Notes: generated from the sequence alone by a model not told the origin. Positions 33,386-44,480 are shown, numbered from the stretch's first letter. The stretch is DNA of 64,000 nt from Homarus americanus (GCF_018991925.1 NW_024720711.1:6992365-7056364); one strand, 5' to 3'. Numbers and translations are program-made.

Positions 33386-34494
33386 TATAGTGAGCTGTCA
33401 GGTAAAGTGTTGGAAGGCGACTTAAGTTAATTTTAGAGGTTTATATTAACATGACTGGCTGTATCTCCTTATGTAATCTCGTAACTTGGTTTAATATCGC
33501 CTTTAAGTGTTTTATTTTAACAGGATATAAAAGTTCTTGTTAAAACACTCAGGATATATTTTTACATTATCTTTATTATGAATGATTTCGTAATGTGATT
33601 GGTTGAGCGTGGTGTTTACATACGTGACGTCACGAGCCAAGAATGGCGGGAAAGTCAAGCAACAAGGAGACTTTTGGCACGAATTGGAATCTCGTATACT
33701 TACCGAATAATAGAAATATGCCTCTGCGAGCTGTGAAAATTAATCCAATTGAATATTCACTCTCACCCAGGATTTAGGAAGTCGGTGAAATTGAAAACCA
33801 TTGCATTCCGATGTTCATTTGTTACTAGCGCTGATGAATATTAACTCTGGAGCGTTAATTCTTATAACTACCAGCGTTGAGCCTTCCAAAGTTCATTAAA
33901 TCGAAAAAAAAATACATAAACTCCCTCCAAGTCCAAAATACTCTCTCTAAAAATATTCCACAGCTTATCCAAACACGTAGCCAAAGTTCGTGTGCGAAAT
34001 TCAAAAGCGAACGAACGCAGTTTACATTTCGGAAACTCAAAAGACAAATAATTCTCACATAACATCGGACGTTTCACCTGCAGCCCCTCAGTGAACGTGC
34101 GAGTTTTACGGTCTGAAGATCCATAATTAATGCCCTGCAGGAAGCATACGACAAACTATTCCTTATAACAGCCCGGGGCATTGAGTTTATGCTGTCTCCG
34201 GGGCCGCATCAGACCCGCCCTGCCATCGGTATTTACATATTTATGGCGGGAAGTGAGGACCAACTATTGTATTTTTGGAATCCCCGCGCAATTTTTCCAC
34301 GGAAATTCGCTCTTTTGTATTTTTCTTTGAAATTCTTTTTTCTAATAAATTTAATAACAGTATTGTTCCACGATGCAAATTTCTTTTATTTAAATTACAA
34401 TGGCTATTATATGCATAGTGGTAAGAGAGGAGCTGTTGAGAGATATTTATTTAATGGTGATAAGAAATGTTGAGCTTTTTATATTGACATTTGC
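33386..34494. other. Complex unique stretch
   Basis: About 1.1 kb with almost no simple repeats. It contains ACGTGACGTCACG near 33624 (a palindromic CRE-type TGACGTCA) and CpG-containing parts at 34080-34300. Open frames at 33855-34077 exist on both strands and none is recognised. It could be intronic, regulatory or ancient repeat. Confidence 0.4.
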
Positions 34495-35065
34495 TGCTAC
34501 AGTGCATCAACGGCACTGTAGTTCACTGTAGGACACTTATGGCACTGTAGTACACTTATGGCACTATTACACTTGTGGCACTATTACACTTATGGCACTG
34601 TAATACACTTATGGCACTGTAATACACTTATGGTACTTAAGTACACTTATGGCACTGTAGTACACTTATGGTACTTTAGTACACTTATGGCACTGTAGTA
34701 CACTTATGGCACTGTAGTACACTTATGGCACTATTACACTTATGGCACTATTACACTTATGGCACTGTAGTACACTTATGGTACTTTAGTACACTTATGG
34801 CACTGTAGTACAATTATGGCATTGTAGTACAATTATGGCACTGTTACACTTATGGCACTATTACACTTATGGCACTGTAGTACACTTATGGTACTTAAGT
34901 ACACTTATGGCACTGTAGTACACTTATGGCACTGTAGTACACTTATGACACTATTACACTTGTGGTACTGTAGTACACTTATGGCACTGTAGTATAATTA
35001 TGGCACCAGTTACTGTAGTACACTTATTACATTGCTGTAGTACCCTTATGACATTACTGTAGTAC
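34495..35065. repeat. 19-bp tandem repeat with 17-bp variants
   Basis: About 28-30 units. The main unit is GGCACTGTAGTACACTTAT (19 bp), a short form is GGCACTATTACACTTAT (17 bp) and a variant is GGTACTTTAGTACACTTAT. Short and long forms cluster in a repeating pattern, giving a loose higher order near 120 bases. Confidence 0.96.
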
Positions 35066-35365
35066 CCTTAACACTTTTATTGCTTGTTAAAAAAAGGAAT
35101 TATAACGAGATAAGGCTTTCAGTAAACGGACTTGTAACAAAAGTGTAGCATTATAATTTTTTGGCTAGTAAAAAATGGGTTTGTAAACATGTGATTAGTA
35201 AAAAAAATAAATTGTAAAAATGGTCCTTATAAAATACAGGTCTCGTAAAATAGGGCTTGACAAAAGATGAAGCTTGTACAACAAATTGGGCTTCCCCGCC
35301 CCTAAATATATAGGGCTTGTAAGAAAGAAATGTGGAACTTTGGGTTTGTGGGGCGACTGAAGAGT
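35066..35365. other. AT-rich noncoding
   Basis: TTGTAAAAAA words recur loosely; nothing else recognised. Confidence 0.45.
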
Positions 35366-35800
35366 AATTGGGGATGGTGGTGGTAGTTGTTGTGTTGGTG
35401 ATATTGGTGGTGGTAGTAGTTGTTATTGTTGTGTTGGTGGTGGTGGTGGTAGTAGTTGTTGTTGTGTTGGGGAAGGTGGCGGTATTAGTGGTTGTTGTTG
35501 TTGTGTTAGGGATGGTGGTGTAATAATGGTGGTGGTTGTTGGTGATAGTGGTTTTGGGGTTGGTTGTTATTTGTTAGTGATGGTGGTAAGGTTAATGATG
35601 CTTGTTGCGTTGATGGTGGTAGTGGTGGTGGAGATAGTGGTGGTAGCAGTGATGATTGTAGACACGTCAGTAGTTGTTGTGGTGGTTGTGGTGATGACGG
35701 AGGGTGAGGGAGGGAGGGAGAAGTGAGAAAGAGAGAGGGAGAGGTGAGGGAGGGTAAGAGAGAAGGAGTGGTGAGGGAGGAAGGGAGAGGGGGGACGATT
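35366..35800. repeat. GGT/GTT triplet-rich tract then purines
   Basis: GGTGGTGGTAGTAGTTGTTG-type sequence to about 35700, then GAGGGAGGGAGA purines. Confidence 0.85.
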
Positions 35801-36069
35801 CAACACGCCAGCAGTCAACAATATAATTGGTCACAGCTGGTAATGTTCCATCCAGCTGTCAATTCTGGGGACGTGTGGAAGTCATGCAACACGGTTTACC
35901 AGCAGTTGATATCATTGTCAACTTTGGGGCGCATCGGAAAAACTGTCTCTGAGGTGATGGCTCTGAAAAAAAAAATATTCACACAAAAATATAGTGTTTA
36001 AAAAAAATGGTTGTGTTTTTTGGTGTGTGTGTGTGTGTGTGTTTGTGTGGATGATATATATTTATATAC

Positions 36070-36106
<37 letters not shown>

Positions 36107-36136
36107 TATTATTATTATTACACACACACACACACA
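35801..36136. repeat. Unique spacer then (GT)n(AC)n(ATT)n(AC)n
   Basis: Ordinary sequence to about 35965. GT at 36023-36047 faces AC at 36070-36104 across 22 bases. ATT triplets at 36105-36120 and AC at 36120-36136 follow. The ATT/AC part is the target of the next element. Confidence 0.9.
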
Positions 36137-36696
36137 CCTCTTCCTGGTCTTCCTCCCTAAATGCCACACAATGTAAACACCTAGAAAAAGTTCAAAAGAG
36201 GCATGCAAAATTATTCTTCTCTTCCTACTCCACATATCAAGAAGCGCTCAACACACTGACCCTTTCGACTCTCACTGACCATCTGACCTTATTGCAAATT
36301 TGGTAAGAAGCTTCTACACCATCCCCGACACGGCTCCTACTACCACCTGACATCCCCTGTCCGAGATTGCTGTTCGACACCACAACCGCATCCAGCCCAT
36401 ACGTGCACGAACTGATCGCTATAAGAACAGCCCAGTCCCAACCATTGTAAAATTATCAATAACATGTAATAAATCAGTGTATTCACTCCCAGTAAACACT
36501 GCTCCCTACACTGTCACTATGTTGAAATGAACTGTAGTTTGAGCTGATCCCCATCTAAGTTATTATATGTCTTATTTGTGTCACTTGCATATTATTTGTA
36601 ATTCGTAACCCATTCCCCAAATATGTTACTGTATATTTTCAGCCTTCTGGCTGCCAAGCTCTTTCAATAAACCGTTAATTATTATTATTATTATTA
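36137..36696 (+). mobile_element. 5'-truncated LINE tail in ATT/AC microsatellite
   Basis: The element begins mid-gene right after (ATT)5(AC)n, holds a decayed reverse-transcriptase C-terminal part, about 150 bases of 3' UTR, AATAAA at 36666-36671 and an (ATT)n end at 36676-36696. It is followed at once by ACACACAAG. The left (ATT)5-ACACACA and the right (ATT)5-ACACACA are the same, so the insertion duplicated its microsatellite target, or used an ATT tail to land in one. Confidence 0.85.
36139..36530 (+). pseudogene. Non-LTR reverse-transcriptase C-terminal remnant
   Basis: Frame 1 begins SSWSSSLNATQCKHLEKVQKR, the familiar 'WSSSL...LE+VQKRA' segment that follows the RT domain in jockey/I/CR1-like ORF2 proteins. 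It stops at 36304. Frame 2 then gives KLLHHPRHG, frame 1 gives LPPDIPCPRL, and frame 3 from 36375 gives RHHNRIQPIRARTDRYKNS and VPTIVK, ending in a stop at 36528-36530. At least three frame changes and no catalytic region make it non-functional. Clade assignment is by memory of the tail motif only. Confidence 0.85.
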
Positions 36697-37455
36697 CACA
36701 CAAGTCTACGTGTATTCTGTACCTGGTTTCACTGAGTCCTAACAGAGTACATTATAACCTCGCATTACATCACACATTACAGTACTCTACACATTACAGT
36801 ACACTACATGTTAAGTACAAGTTACTCTACTGTTATGGTGGCCTCTCGGAGCTATAAGGATCTACCTCACATAGTTGGTTTGGTAAGAAAGATGTCAAGT
36901 TTTTACTTAACCACTTCCTCAGATTTACTAAACCTAATTAATGGACGAATATTGTTGTAGTTACCTTCATCACCGTGACAAACATGATACAGGTTAATTA
37001 CAGGTGTTATAATTATAGTAAACCTTGTATAACTTATTTAGACATACGTATTAAATAGCTGTTGTGTTCGTAGGGTGATATTACTGCTGGTAGTAAACAA
37101 ACGAAACTAGGTCCTACGTCATACACCTCATCAATAGTGTCGAACATATTTACTCCTGAGTGAAATTTGTTTTAGTTTAGCCTTAATTTTATACTAAGTG
37201 GGTCTAGTAGGCCGAGTATGGCAGCCTATCACTGTTTACCTCAGCCTAAGGTAAACAAACTCACTATTGTTTGTTTTGGTTTACACACAGAAGGTCGAGA
37301 GTTCACTTAATAACTTGTGTCTGAACAGTTCAACTTGTCAACCACTTTTATAGTTTTAACCTTAAGTCTTTTTAGTGTTTACAGTTCATTCTTATATCAG
37401 GATGAAAACTGTTGCCAAGGTTTTATTAAGGAGAATATTGTTATTGATCTTTGAG
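36697..37455. other. Unique AT-rich stretch
   Basis: About 760 bases; CTACACATTACAGTA words recur near 36770-36830. No coding or RNA signal was recognised. Confidence 0.4.
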
Positions 37456-37535
37456 TTGTGTTAATGTTTTCTGTGTTAATGTTTTCTGTGTTAATGTTGT
37501 CTGTGTTAATGTTTCGTGTGTTAATGTTTCGTGTT
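37456..37535. repeat. 15-16 bp TGTGTTAATGTTTTC repeat
   Basis: Five diverged units. The minus strand translates as an Asn-Ile/Asn-Thr repeat (artefact). Confidence 0.92.
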
Positions 37536-37611
37536 ATATACAGTGTTTTTGTTACCTTATTAAGCTCCACCGTTGTCATCATCATCATTAACTTTAACTA
37601 ATAATATTTTC

Positions 37612-37795
37612 TGGGGTTGTGGTGGCGGAGTGGATATAGCGCTCACCTATAGTTCCGAGAATTACCAGTTCGATCGTTGAACACTCCACAGTCGACCCAG
37701 CTGTGGAGGTGGTCGAGTACGGTGTTGGGCACGTTACCTTCTTGTGTACTGGAGGCTGGGGTGTGCACTATACTATATCCACACTGCCCTTAATG
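37612..37795 (+). mobile_element. tRNA-derived SINE copy 3 (head retained)
   Basis: Starts TGGGGTTGTGGTGGCGGAGT, with an A-box TGGCGGAGTGGATATAGCGC, and 31 bases on a B-box-like CCAGTTCGATCGTTGAAC. The body then has GACCCAGCTGTGG, a degraded middle, CTTGTGTACTGGAGG, ATATCCACACTGCCC and TTAATGGCTAGG. The head fits a tRNA-like promoter; the body links it to the copies at 10.8, 21.7 and 52.3 kb. It ends at a short TTAGG run. Confidence 0.85.
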
Positions 37796-38295
37796 GCTAG
37801 GTTAGGTTAGGTTTGGTGACTCGAGGACTAGTTGTGGGTATTTGTGATGACTTAATGACTTACATGTACGTTTTGTTTCATCACACAGACACACACACAC
37901 ACACACACACACAAAGATACCCATACAAATAAGGTACTCGATTTTATAAGTATGTTTAGCGAAATTAAAAACCCACGATAGGCGAAAGACAATTCTTGCC
38001 AATCCGAAATCTTGTTACACCCCCCTCCCCCTCTCCCCACCGCTCCCTACCTCTCCTACCCCTCCCCTCATTACCCTTCCTTACCACCCCTCTTACCCTA
38101 TCCACTACCCACTGTGGCAGGAGTCGAAACCCTGCAGGGCTCTAATATAAAAAAGCAAAAACGGGAGACGATCCGCGACCCCGGAAGGTTATAGTGGACG
38201 GGGGTGAAGTAGGGAGTGAGGGGCTCATGTGGGTATGGGGCGAACAATTCAAACATCAAAAGGTTTCCGAGTGATGACGTCACTATAGTGCTGGG
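37796..38295. other. Mixed sequence: TTAGG trace, (AC)n, CCT tract
   Basis: AGGTTAGGTTAGG near 37799, an AC run at 37885-37912, CCTCCCC-type pyrimidines at 38015-38105, then about 190 bases of ordinary sequence. Confidence 0.55.
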
Positions 38296-38540
38296 AGTTA
38301 GGAGGTGGAGAGAGAGAGAGAGAGTGAAAGAGGGAGGTGGTGGAAGACTAGGAGAAAGAGGTGAAGGAAGGATAGGATAGTGAGAGGGAGGAAACGAAAG
38401 AAAGAGGAAGAGAATAGGAGAATGAGAGAGAGAGAGAAAGAGAAAGAGAGAGAGAAAGAGAAAGAGAGAGAGAGGGGGGTGAGGATAGTGAGAGAGGAAA
38501 CGAAAGATAGAGGAAGAGAATAGGAGAGAGATATTTACAA
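38296..38540. repeat. (GA)n-rich purine tract
   Basis: GAGAGAGAAAGAGAAAG-type sequence. A block with GAGGAAACGAAAG and AGAGGAAGAGAATAGGAGA occurs twice about 95-110 bases apart. Confidence 0.85.
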
Positions 38541-38610
38541 TCATTTCCTGCCACGCTAGTCAGGGCTCGAGCATAGAAAACGCGATTATTGTTGAAGTTG
38601 TAAATTGTGG

Positions 38611-38950
38611 CCAAGGAAAATAGGGAGAGTGTAGGGATGGAAATAGGGAGTGAAGGGGTGGAAATGGGGAGAGTAGGGATGGAAATAGGGTGAAGGGGTG
38701 GAAATAGGGAGAGTGTAGGGATGGAAATAGGGAGTGAAGGGGTGGAAATGGGAGGAGTGTAGGGATGGAAATAGGGAGTGAAAGGGTGGAAATAGGGAGA
38801 GTGTAGGGATGGAAATAGGGAGTGAAGGGGGTAGTATTAGGCAGTGCAGGGGAAATGTGTGTTTAAAGTAAGAAATGGGTCGTAATTTGGTGGAAATAGT
38901 GAGTGAAGGGGTGGAAATAGGGGGGTAGGAGAGGTGGAGATGGAGGGAGG
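38611..38950. repeat. 44-bp (2 x 22) tandem repeat
   Basis: Alternating half-units GGAAATAGGGAGTGAAGGGG and GGAAATAGGGAGAGTGTAGG make a dimeric unit near 44 bp, about five dimers before decay. Confidence 0.92.
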
Positions 38951-39035
38951 GAAGAGGGAGGGTGAGAGGTGAGTAAGAAGTGTGTGAATGAGAGAGAAAT
39001 GGGAAGTTTGTCACGTCAAAGCCATGTTAGAATAA

Positions 39036-39430
39036 ACAGGGCTCTAAGCGACAATAACCAAACGGACACTAGCTGACAATAAGCAAACGGCACTAAGCTG
39101 ACAATACAACAAACGGGGCTCTAAGCTGACAATAAACCAAACGGGCAATTAGCATGACAATAAACCAAACGGGGCTCTAAGCTGACAATAAAGCAAACGG
39201 GGATCTGAGCTGACAATAAACCAAACGGGCAATTAGCATGACAATAAACCAAACGGGATCTGAGCTGACAATAAACTAAACGGGATCTAAGCTGACAATA
39301 AACCAAACGGGCAATAAGCTGAAAATAAACCAACCGGACACTAAGTTGACAATAAACCAAACGGGGCTACTTAAGCTGATAGTAAACTGAACTAATTGGG
39401 GGTTTAAGCTGACAGATGACCAAATGGAAC
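39036..39430. repeat. 28-30 bp tandem repeat
   Basis: About 13 units with core CTGACAATAAACCAAACGGG, followed by GCTCTAAG, ATCTGAG or CAATTAGCA, so at least three monomer types are mixed. Confidence 0.95.
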
Positions 39431-39599
39431 TCTAAGCTGACAAAATACCTTTCCAGAAAGCTTAAAAAAAATCTCCGGCCGGGTCTTTGTCTCCCATAAT
39501 TCAAGATTTAATGATAAGTTTGTTGCTTCCGTGAGTCAGTTAAAATATTAAGACCAAGATGTAATGGGGCAATTTGGTGATCAATTTGGGATAAGTGTC
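39431..39599. other. Short unique stretch
   Basis: Complex sequence with no simple repeat; not recognised. Confidence 0.4.
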
Positions 39600-40070
39600 A
39601 CATATACACACACCTGAAGATCACACATATACACACACCTGAAGATCACACATGTATACACACCTGAAGATCACACATATACACACACCTGTCCACCTCC
39701 TGCAATACTCACCTGTCCTCCATGTCCTCCACACACACCGTACCTCCACCACCACCTCACCTCCACCTGTCCACCTCCACCTGTCCTCCATGTCCTCCTC
39801 CACCTGTCCACCTCCACCTGTTCAATTCCACCTGTCTACTTCCACCTGTCTACTTCCACCTGTCCACCTCCACCTGTCCCTCCACCTGTCCACCTCCACC
39901 TGTCCACCTCCACCCCTTTATCTCGTGTTGTTTATTCATTAATTCCTTAAATCCTCACCCTATATTCCACACACTTCTTCACACACCCCCCCCAACCCCA
40001 CCACCCCACACACCCCCCACACACCCCCCATAACCCCACAACACCCCCACAACCCCCACACACACATACT
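39600..40070. repeat. 25-bp, CACCTGTC and CCCCACA repeats
   Basis: Four units of about 25 bp with ACACACCTGAAGATCACAC (39605-39690), then CACCTCCACCTGTC units to about 39910, then CACCCCCCACACACC words to about 40070. Confidence 0.9.
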
Positions 40071-40200
40071 GCAAGAGACAATCCCCAGCTGTGTATAAAT
40101 CAGGTGGCAGGAAACACACAGTCGAGACAGCCATAGCGACGGTGATCTATATTTCTATCTGAATGTATCGCCTCTTATAGCTCCCCTGACAAATTAACGC
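40071..40200 (+). promoter_or_regulatory. Possible TATA/initiator pair (weak)
   Basis: GTGTATAAATCAGG near 40092 is followed about 27 bases later by CACACAGTCGAG, a spacing consistent with an arthropod TATA box and ACAGT initiator. No coding region follows within view, so this may be chance. Confidence 0.12.
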
Positions 40201-40691
40201 CGCGTTGAGTGTTCCTGCTGCTGTGGTGGGGTGTGGCTGTGTGGTGGTGTGTAAGAGGTGTGGTTGTGTGTGTGGTAGGGGTGGGGTGAGGAAATTGGCT
40301 GTGGTGGTGGTAAGGTGTGTAGGGATGTGGTGTTGGTAAGTGTGGTTGTGTAGTGGTAGGGGTGGGTGGGGGTAGGGGTATGGCTGTGTGTGGTGGTGGT
40401 TGTGTAGTGGTAGGGGTGTGTGTGGTGGTGGGGGTGAGTGTCTGGTTGTGGTGTGGTGGTAGGGGTGGCTGTGTGGTGGTGTGACCTGTGTGTTGGTGCT
40501 GTGATGGTGTGAAATAGAATTAAGGTGTGGCTCTGTGGTGCATGGGGTGTGGCTCTGTGTCTGCGTGGGTGAATGATTTATCGTCTGTGTGATGCCTGGT
40601 GTGTTGGGCTCTGTCTGTGTGATGCTGTGGTGTTGTCTGTGGCTGGCTGGCTGTTATCTCCCGTGTCTTGTGTGTGTGTCTGTGTTCGTCT
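40201..40691. repeat. GTGGTAGGGGTGTG degenerate repeat
   Basis: G/T-rich sequence in irregular units to about 40550, continuing as CTGTGTGATGCTGTGGTG words to 40640. Confidence 0.8.
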
Positions 40692-40701
40692 ATCACACAC
40701 A

Positions 40702-40736
<35 letters not shown>
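40692..40736. repeat. (CA)n microsatellite
   Basis: CA run with one CCACA interruption. Confidence 0.96.
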
Positions 40737-40740
<4 letters not shown>

Positions 40741-40794
40741 TACACACACCGTCGCCGTGAATATGTGTGACCTTATCATCAGGTCGTATAAATC

Positions 40795-41645
40795 TTTCCT
40801 CCCCACTCTCTCAACCCATCCTCCCTCCCCTCTCTCTCCATCACCCCCTCCTCCCTCCCCCACTCCCTCCTCTCCTCCTATCCCTCCCTTCACTCCTTAT
40901 CCATCACCCTTTCTCTCTCTCTCTACCCTTCACACCCCCTCCACCCTCCACCGTTTACGATACTCTCACCGTTTGAGTGCCGTGAATTAAATCAACTCGC
41001 CCCCTCCCTCCCGCTCTTCCCCCTCCTTTCTTTCCCTCCACCTCTTATCCCCCTCCTCTTCTCCCTCCCCACTACTCGATTTTGTCATAGGAAGAAACAA
41101 ATAACAAAACAAAATAATGAAAATAATAAGACATAAAAACACAAAGAACAAGAAAACAAAACACAAACAATCCCCCATTTTATTCATCTCCTCGTGAAGA
41201 CTTTCGGCAAAGAAGCGTGAAGCCTCCCTGAAGGTGAAGCTGAAGTGTGCATTCTGATGAGGAGGAAGAGGGCACAAGACATACTATCCCCTTCCCTTCC
41301 CTCCTCCACTTCTTCCCTCCTCCCTCCTCTCCCTTCTTCCTCCTCCTCTCCATCTTCTCCTTCCTTCATCCTCTAATTTCTGACCCTCAACCTTCCTCTC
41401 CACTCCACCCCTTTAACCAACCATTCCCTCTCCATCCTCAACCCCACCCTCCTCCAACACCCCCCACCCCTTCAATCTCCACCTTCTCCACCTCCTCCTA
41501 CTCCTTTAACCAACCATCCCTCTCCTCTTCACCACCCACCTCATCCTTCCACCTGCGTCCCCAACCTCCCCTTAACCTTCCTCCTCTCTTTCCCCACCTT
41601 CTCTCTCTTCCTCCTTCTCCTACCCCCACCCACCCCACCCCTAGT
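40795..41645. repeat. Pyrimidine-rich region
   Basis: CTCCCTCCC/CTTCC tracts at 40795-41070 and 41275-41640, separated by about 200 bases containing an ACAAAACAAAATAATG A-rich part. Two CTTTAACCAACCATCCCTCT-like words about 108 bases apart suggest a degenerate long tandem. All long frames are Pro/Ser-rich artefacts. Confidence 0.8.
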
Positions 41646-42095
41646 TTCAACCAGGAACAGCCAGAGTCTCTCGCTATTATTTTGACAAAGTTTGAAGTTA
41701 TTTGTAGTTTGATAGAGTTGTATATCCCGCCTACTGATACGGAACAGTTCTCATAAATTGTGCAGGAAAACGTCGCATGTGACCCGAGACAAGTTTGTGG
41801 GCAAAGTTGGAACGGGAAGCGAATTTAGACTCGGTCGTTAGATTTTCCGAAATTTAGAATCGAATCGTGACGGGAATCTGGGAATGGATGGCCAGAATGG
41901 TGTGTTTCTGTGGGGGTTGTGTTTGTGTGTAGTGGGAAGGGTGTTTGTCTGTGTGGGGGTGTTTGTGTGTGTGTGTGGAGGGGATGTTGTGTTTTTTTGG
42001 GGAGGGGTGTTTTGTGTGTGGGGAGGGTGTTTGTGAGAGTGGGGAGGGTGTTTTGTGTGGGAGTGGGTGTATGGGGGGTGGGGGCTGGTGGTAAA
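41646..42095. other. Unique stretch then GTGTTTGTGTG / GGGGAGG repeat
   Basis: 41646-41885 is complex and CpG-containing. 41890-42095 is a G/T-rich degenerate repeat with GGGGAGGGTGTTTGTG words. Confidence 0.6.
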
Positions 42096-42286
42096 GGAAG
42101 AAAAAAAATAAGTATATAATCAAAATAAAGAAGATAATACAAAAAAACTATTAAATAAATGTACAAAGATAGAGAGAGAATAAGGAAACCATGGAAGACT
42201 TGAGAAAATGAATAATGGAGGAATTAGTAATACACATAATAAAGATAATTAGAAGGTACAGTAAAATGAAGCTCATATTGACCACA

Positions 42287-42480
42287 CAACAACAACAACA
42301 ACAATAACAACAATATAATAAAACAACAAAAACAACAACCAAACAATAACATAATAATAACAACAACAACAACAACAACAATAATAATAACAACAACAAC
42401 AACAACAACAATAACAACAAACAACAATAACAATAATAATAACAACAACAACAACAATAATAATAACACCAGTAATAATA
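42287..42480. repeat. (AAC)n/(AAT)n mixed triplets
   Basis: Alternating blocks of AAC and AAT, about 190 bases. The minus-strand Leu/Val/Cys-rich frames are artefacts. Confidence 0.97.
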
Positions 42481-42674
42481 ATCGGTAATTAACGTTAATA
42501 ACTGTAGTAATAACAATCAAATAAAAAAAGGTAGGAGGAAGTTTGTGGTGAGACAAGGTATTAATCTCCCTCAGGTGTTATGCCTCACCTGTAACGGATC
42601 CAATTCTCAGATGAATATAACGAGAGGTAAAAATATATATTTGTGATGATGTTATATTTAGCGTCCAGGGTTAG

Positions 42675-42675
<1 letters not shown>

Positions 42676-42735
<60 letters not shown>
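42676..42735. repeat. (GT)n microsatellite
   Basis: About 59 bases of GT. Confidence 0.98.
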
Positions 42736-42739
<4 letters not shown>

Positions 42740-42849
42740 TTATCTTTATCACCACCTCATTTAACCAATAACATACCCTCACCATCCCTCCTTATCTCAT
42801 ATAACCTTTAACACAGCCCCTCACCATCACCTCACTTAGCCAATAACAC

Positions 42850-43155
42850 AGCCCTCACTATCACCTCACCCACCCTCACCACCATCCAGTCACCCACCCC
42901 TCACCACCATCCAGTCACCACCCTCACCATCATCCCCTCACCACCCTCACCACCATCCCCTCACCACCCCCTCACCATCATCCCTCACCACCTTCAGTCA
43001 CCACCCCACACCATCCAGTCACCACCCTCCCACCATCACCACCCCTCACCACCATCAGTCCACCCACCCTCACCATCATCCCTCACCATCATCACCTCAC
43101 CACCATCCCCTCACCACCATCACCTCACTAACAATAACACAGCCCCTCACACAGC
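42850..43155. repeat. CCCTCACCACCATCC minisatellite
   Basis: Irregular units of 14-20 bp; ACCATCCAGTCACC is a frequent variant. Confidence 0.92.
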
Positions 43156-44135
43156 CAGGAGAGGGAGGCCCTCAGCTATTGTCTCTCCACGGATCCATTG
43201 GTCCGGCCGGGGAAAAAGGTCTCGCGTGTGAAAATCACATTTCATATACCATTTGATGGTTTACATTTGCGTAAATTAAAGCAGTGTCCACTTATTGTAC
43301 ATAAGCCTCCGCCGGGCTGGGAAACTCGCCACCTGATCTTATCCACACCTCAGGCCATATATCCCACCTCCAATTTGTTTTTCCTCCGTAATTGATCCTT
43401 CTTGTGGGTGTTTGTGGGTGTGTGGGTGTTTTGATGCTATAAGTTGTATCCATTTGCATCGAGGCCGCGGTGTGCATGGGTCAGTATCCGGAGGTGTAAT
43501 ACACTCCAGTGGTTTCTTAGGTACACAATACACTCGAGTGGACTCTTAGGTACACGAGTAATACAGCCAGGGTGGACATACACGTAGGCAGGTATCGGTA
43601 TTACCCGCGGGTAATACTCCCCACCATAAGGCGTGAAAGAAAGTATCACGATTATCCGGCGGGTTGGTCGGTGCTCGCCGGGGGGTATTGCCCGTGTCCA
43701 CTATAATTTTGTCACGGTAGCCGAGGCTATTGTAGGCCGCAATAGAGCTCGCTTTTTATTCTGATTATGCGTCAGCAAATACAATGCTATCTGATGCATC
43801 TAGGGAGCAACTGGACGCGGCCGAGTGGAACCCCATTACTGCCGTCTCTAGGTGAACACGACCATGTTTACCTCCCTGGGGGTGTTGTGTAGTCTCCACC
43901 CTCGATGATTAGACACACGTCATGAGATTGGACCCTGGAAACATGGCGTGATTGGGGAGTCTTATCCGGCAGCCGGTGTTGTTGTAACCGGGGCTGGGGC
44001 GGCCATTCACACGTGAAATATTTGCTTGTCAAACGGGGAAAGAATGAGCAGAGTGGCCAGTCTTTGTGCGACCCGGATTGTATGCTTTCTCACACGTGTA
44101 CGACGCCTTCAGGAGCCCATGGGGGTCCCCTACGA
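43156..44135. other. Complex CpG-rich unique stretch
   Basis: About 980 bases with almost no simple repeats and many CpG dinucleotides, the richest such stretch in the window. It holds a 20-bp perfect palindrome at 43598-43617 (centre CCGCGG) and a roughly 47-bp duplication with TTAGGTACAC at 43517 and 43545. Several short frames exist on both strands; none is recognised. Candidate conserved noncoding element or promoter-proximal DNA. Confidence 0.4.
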
Positions 44136-44139
44136 CACA

Positions 44140-44445
44140 TTTAGGGAGGGGGGGATGGGAGAGGGGAGGAAGAGATGGTGATGGAAGAGGAGAGGAAGGG
44201 ATGAAGATGGAAGGGATGAGGATGGAGGAGGAGAGAGAAGGGACGGAGATGCAAGAGGGGGGGATGAGATGTGGGATGGTAAAAGGGATGAAGGGATCTG
44301 GAATGGGTGGACGGGATGACGGGTAGGGATAGAGGAAGTGAGGGGTTGGGAGAAGATAATTGAAAAGACATGGGGAACTGGAATGGGGTGGGAGGAAGGG
44401 ATAGGGAACTAGAGAAGCAGAGAGGGAGAGAGAGAGAGAGAGACG
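44140..44445. repeat. GGAT/GGAGA purine tract
   Basis: GATGGAAGAGGAGAGGAAGGGATGA-type sequence ending in (GA)n at about 44428-44443. Confidence 0.8.
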
Positions 44446-44480
44446 AGAAGGAATGGTATAGAGTCTATACCATTCCTTCT
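44446..44480. repeat. Perfect 17-bp inverted repeat
   Basis: AGAAGGAATGGTATAGA, one central G, then its exact reverse complement. (GA)n to the left and (CT)n to the right extend the pairing imperfectly, so a longer hairpin or cruciform is possible. Confidence 0.97.

Noticed and set aside
37618..37690. A functional tRNA gene, suggested by the A-box and B-box spacing
   Set aside because: I could not pair the ends into an acceptor stem, the B-box is imperfect, and the body continues as the shared SINE.
43198..43395. 65-residue plus frame in the CpG-rich stretch
   Set aside because: Length is within chance for this composition, other frames overlap on both strands, and there are no splice or start signals.
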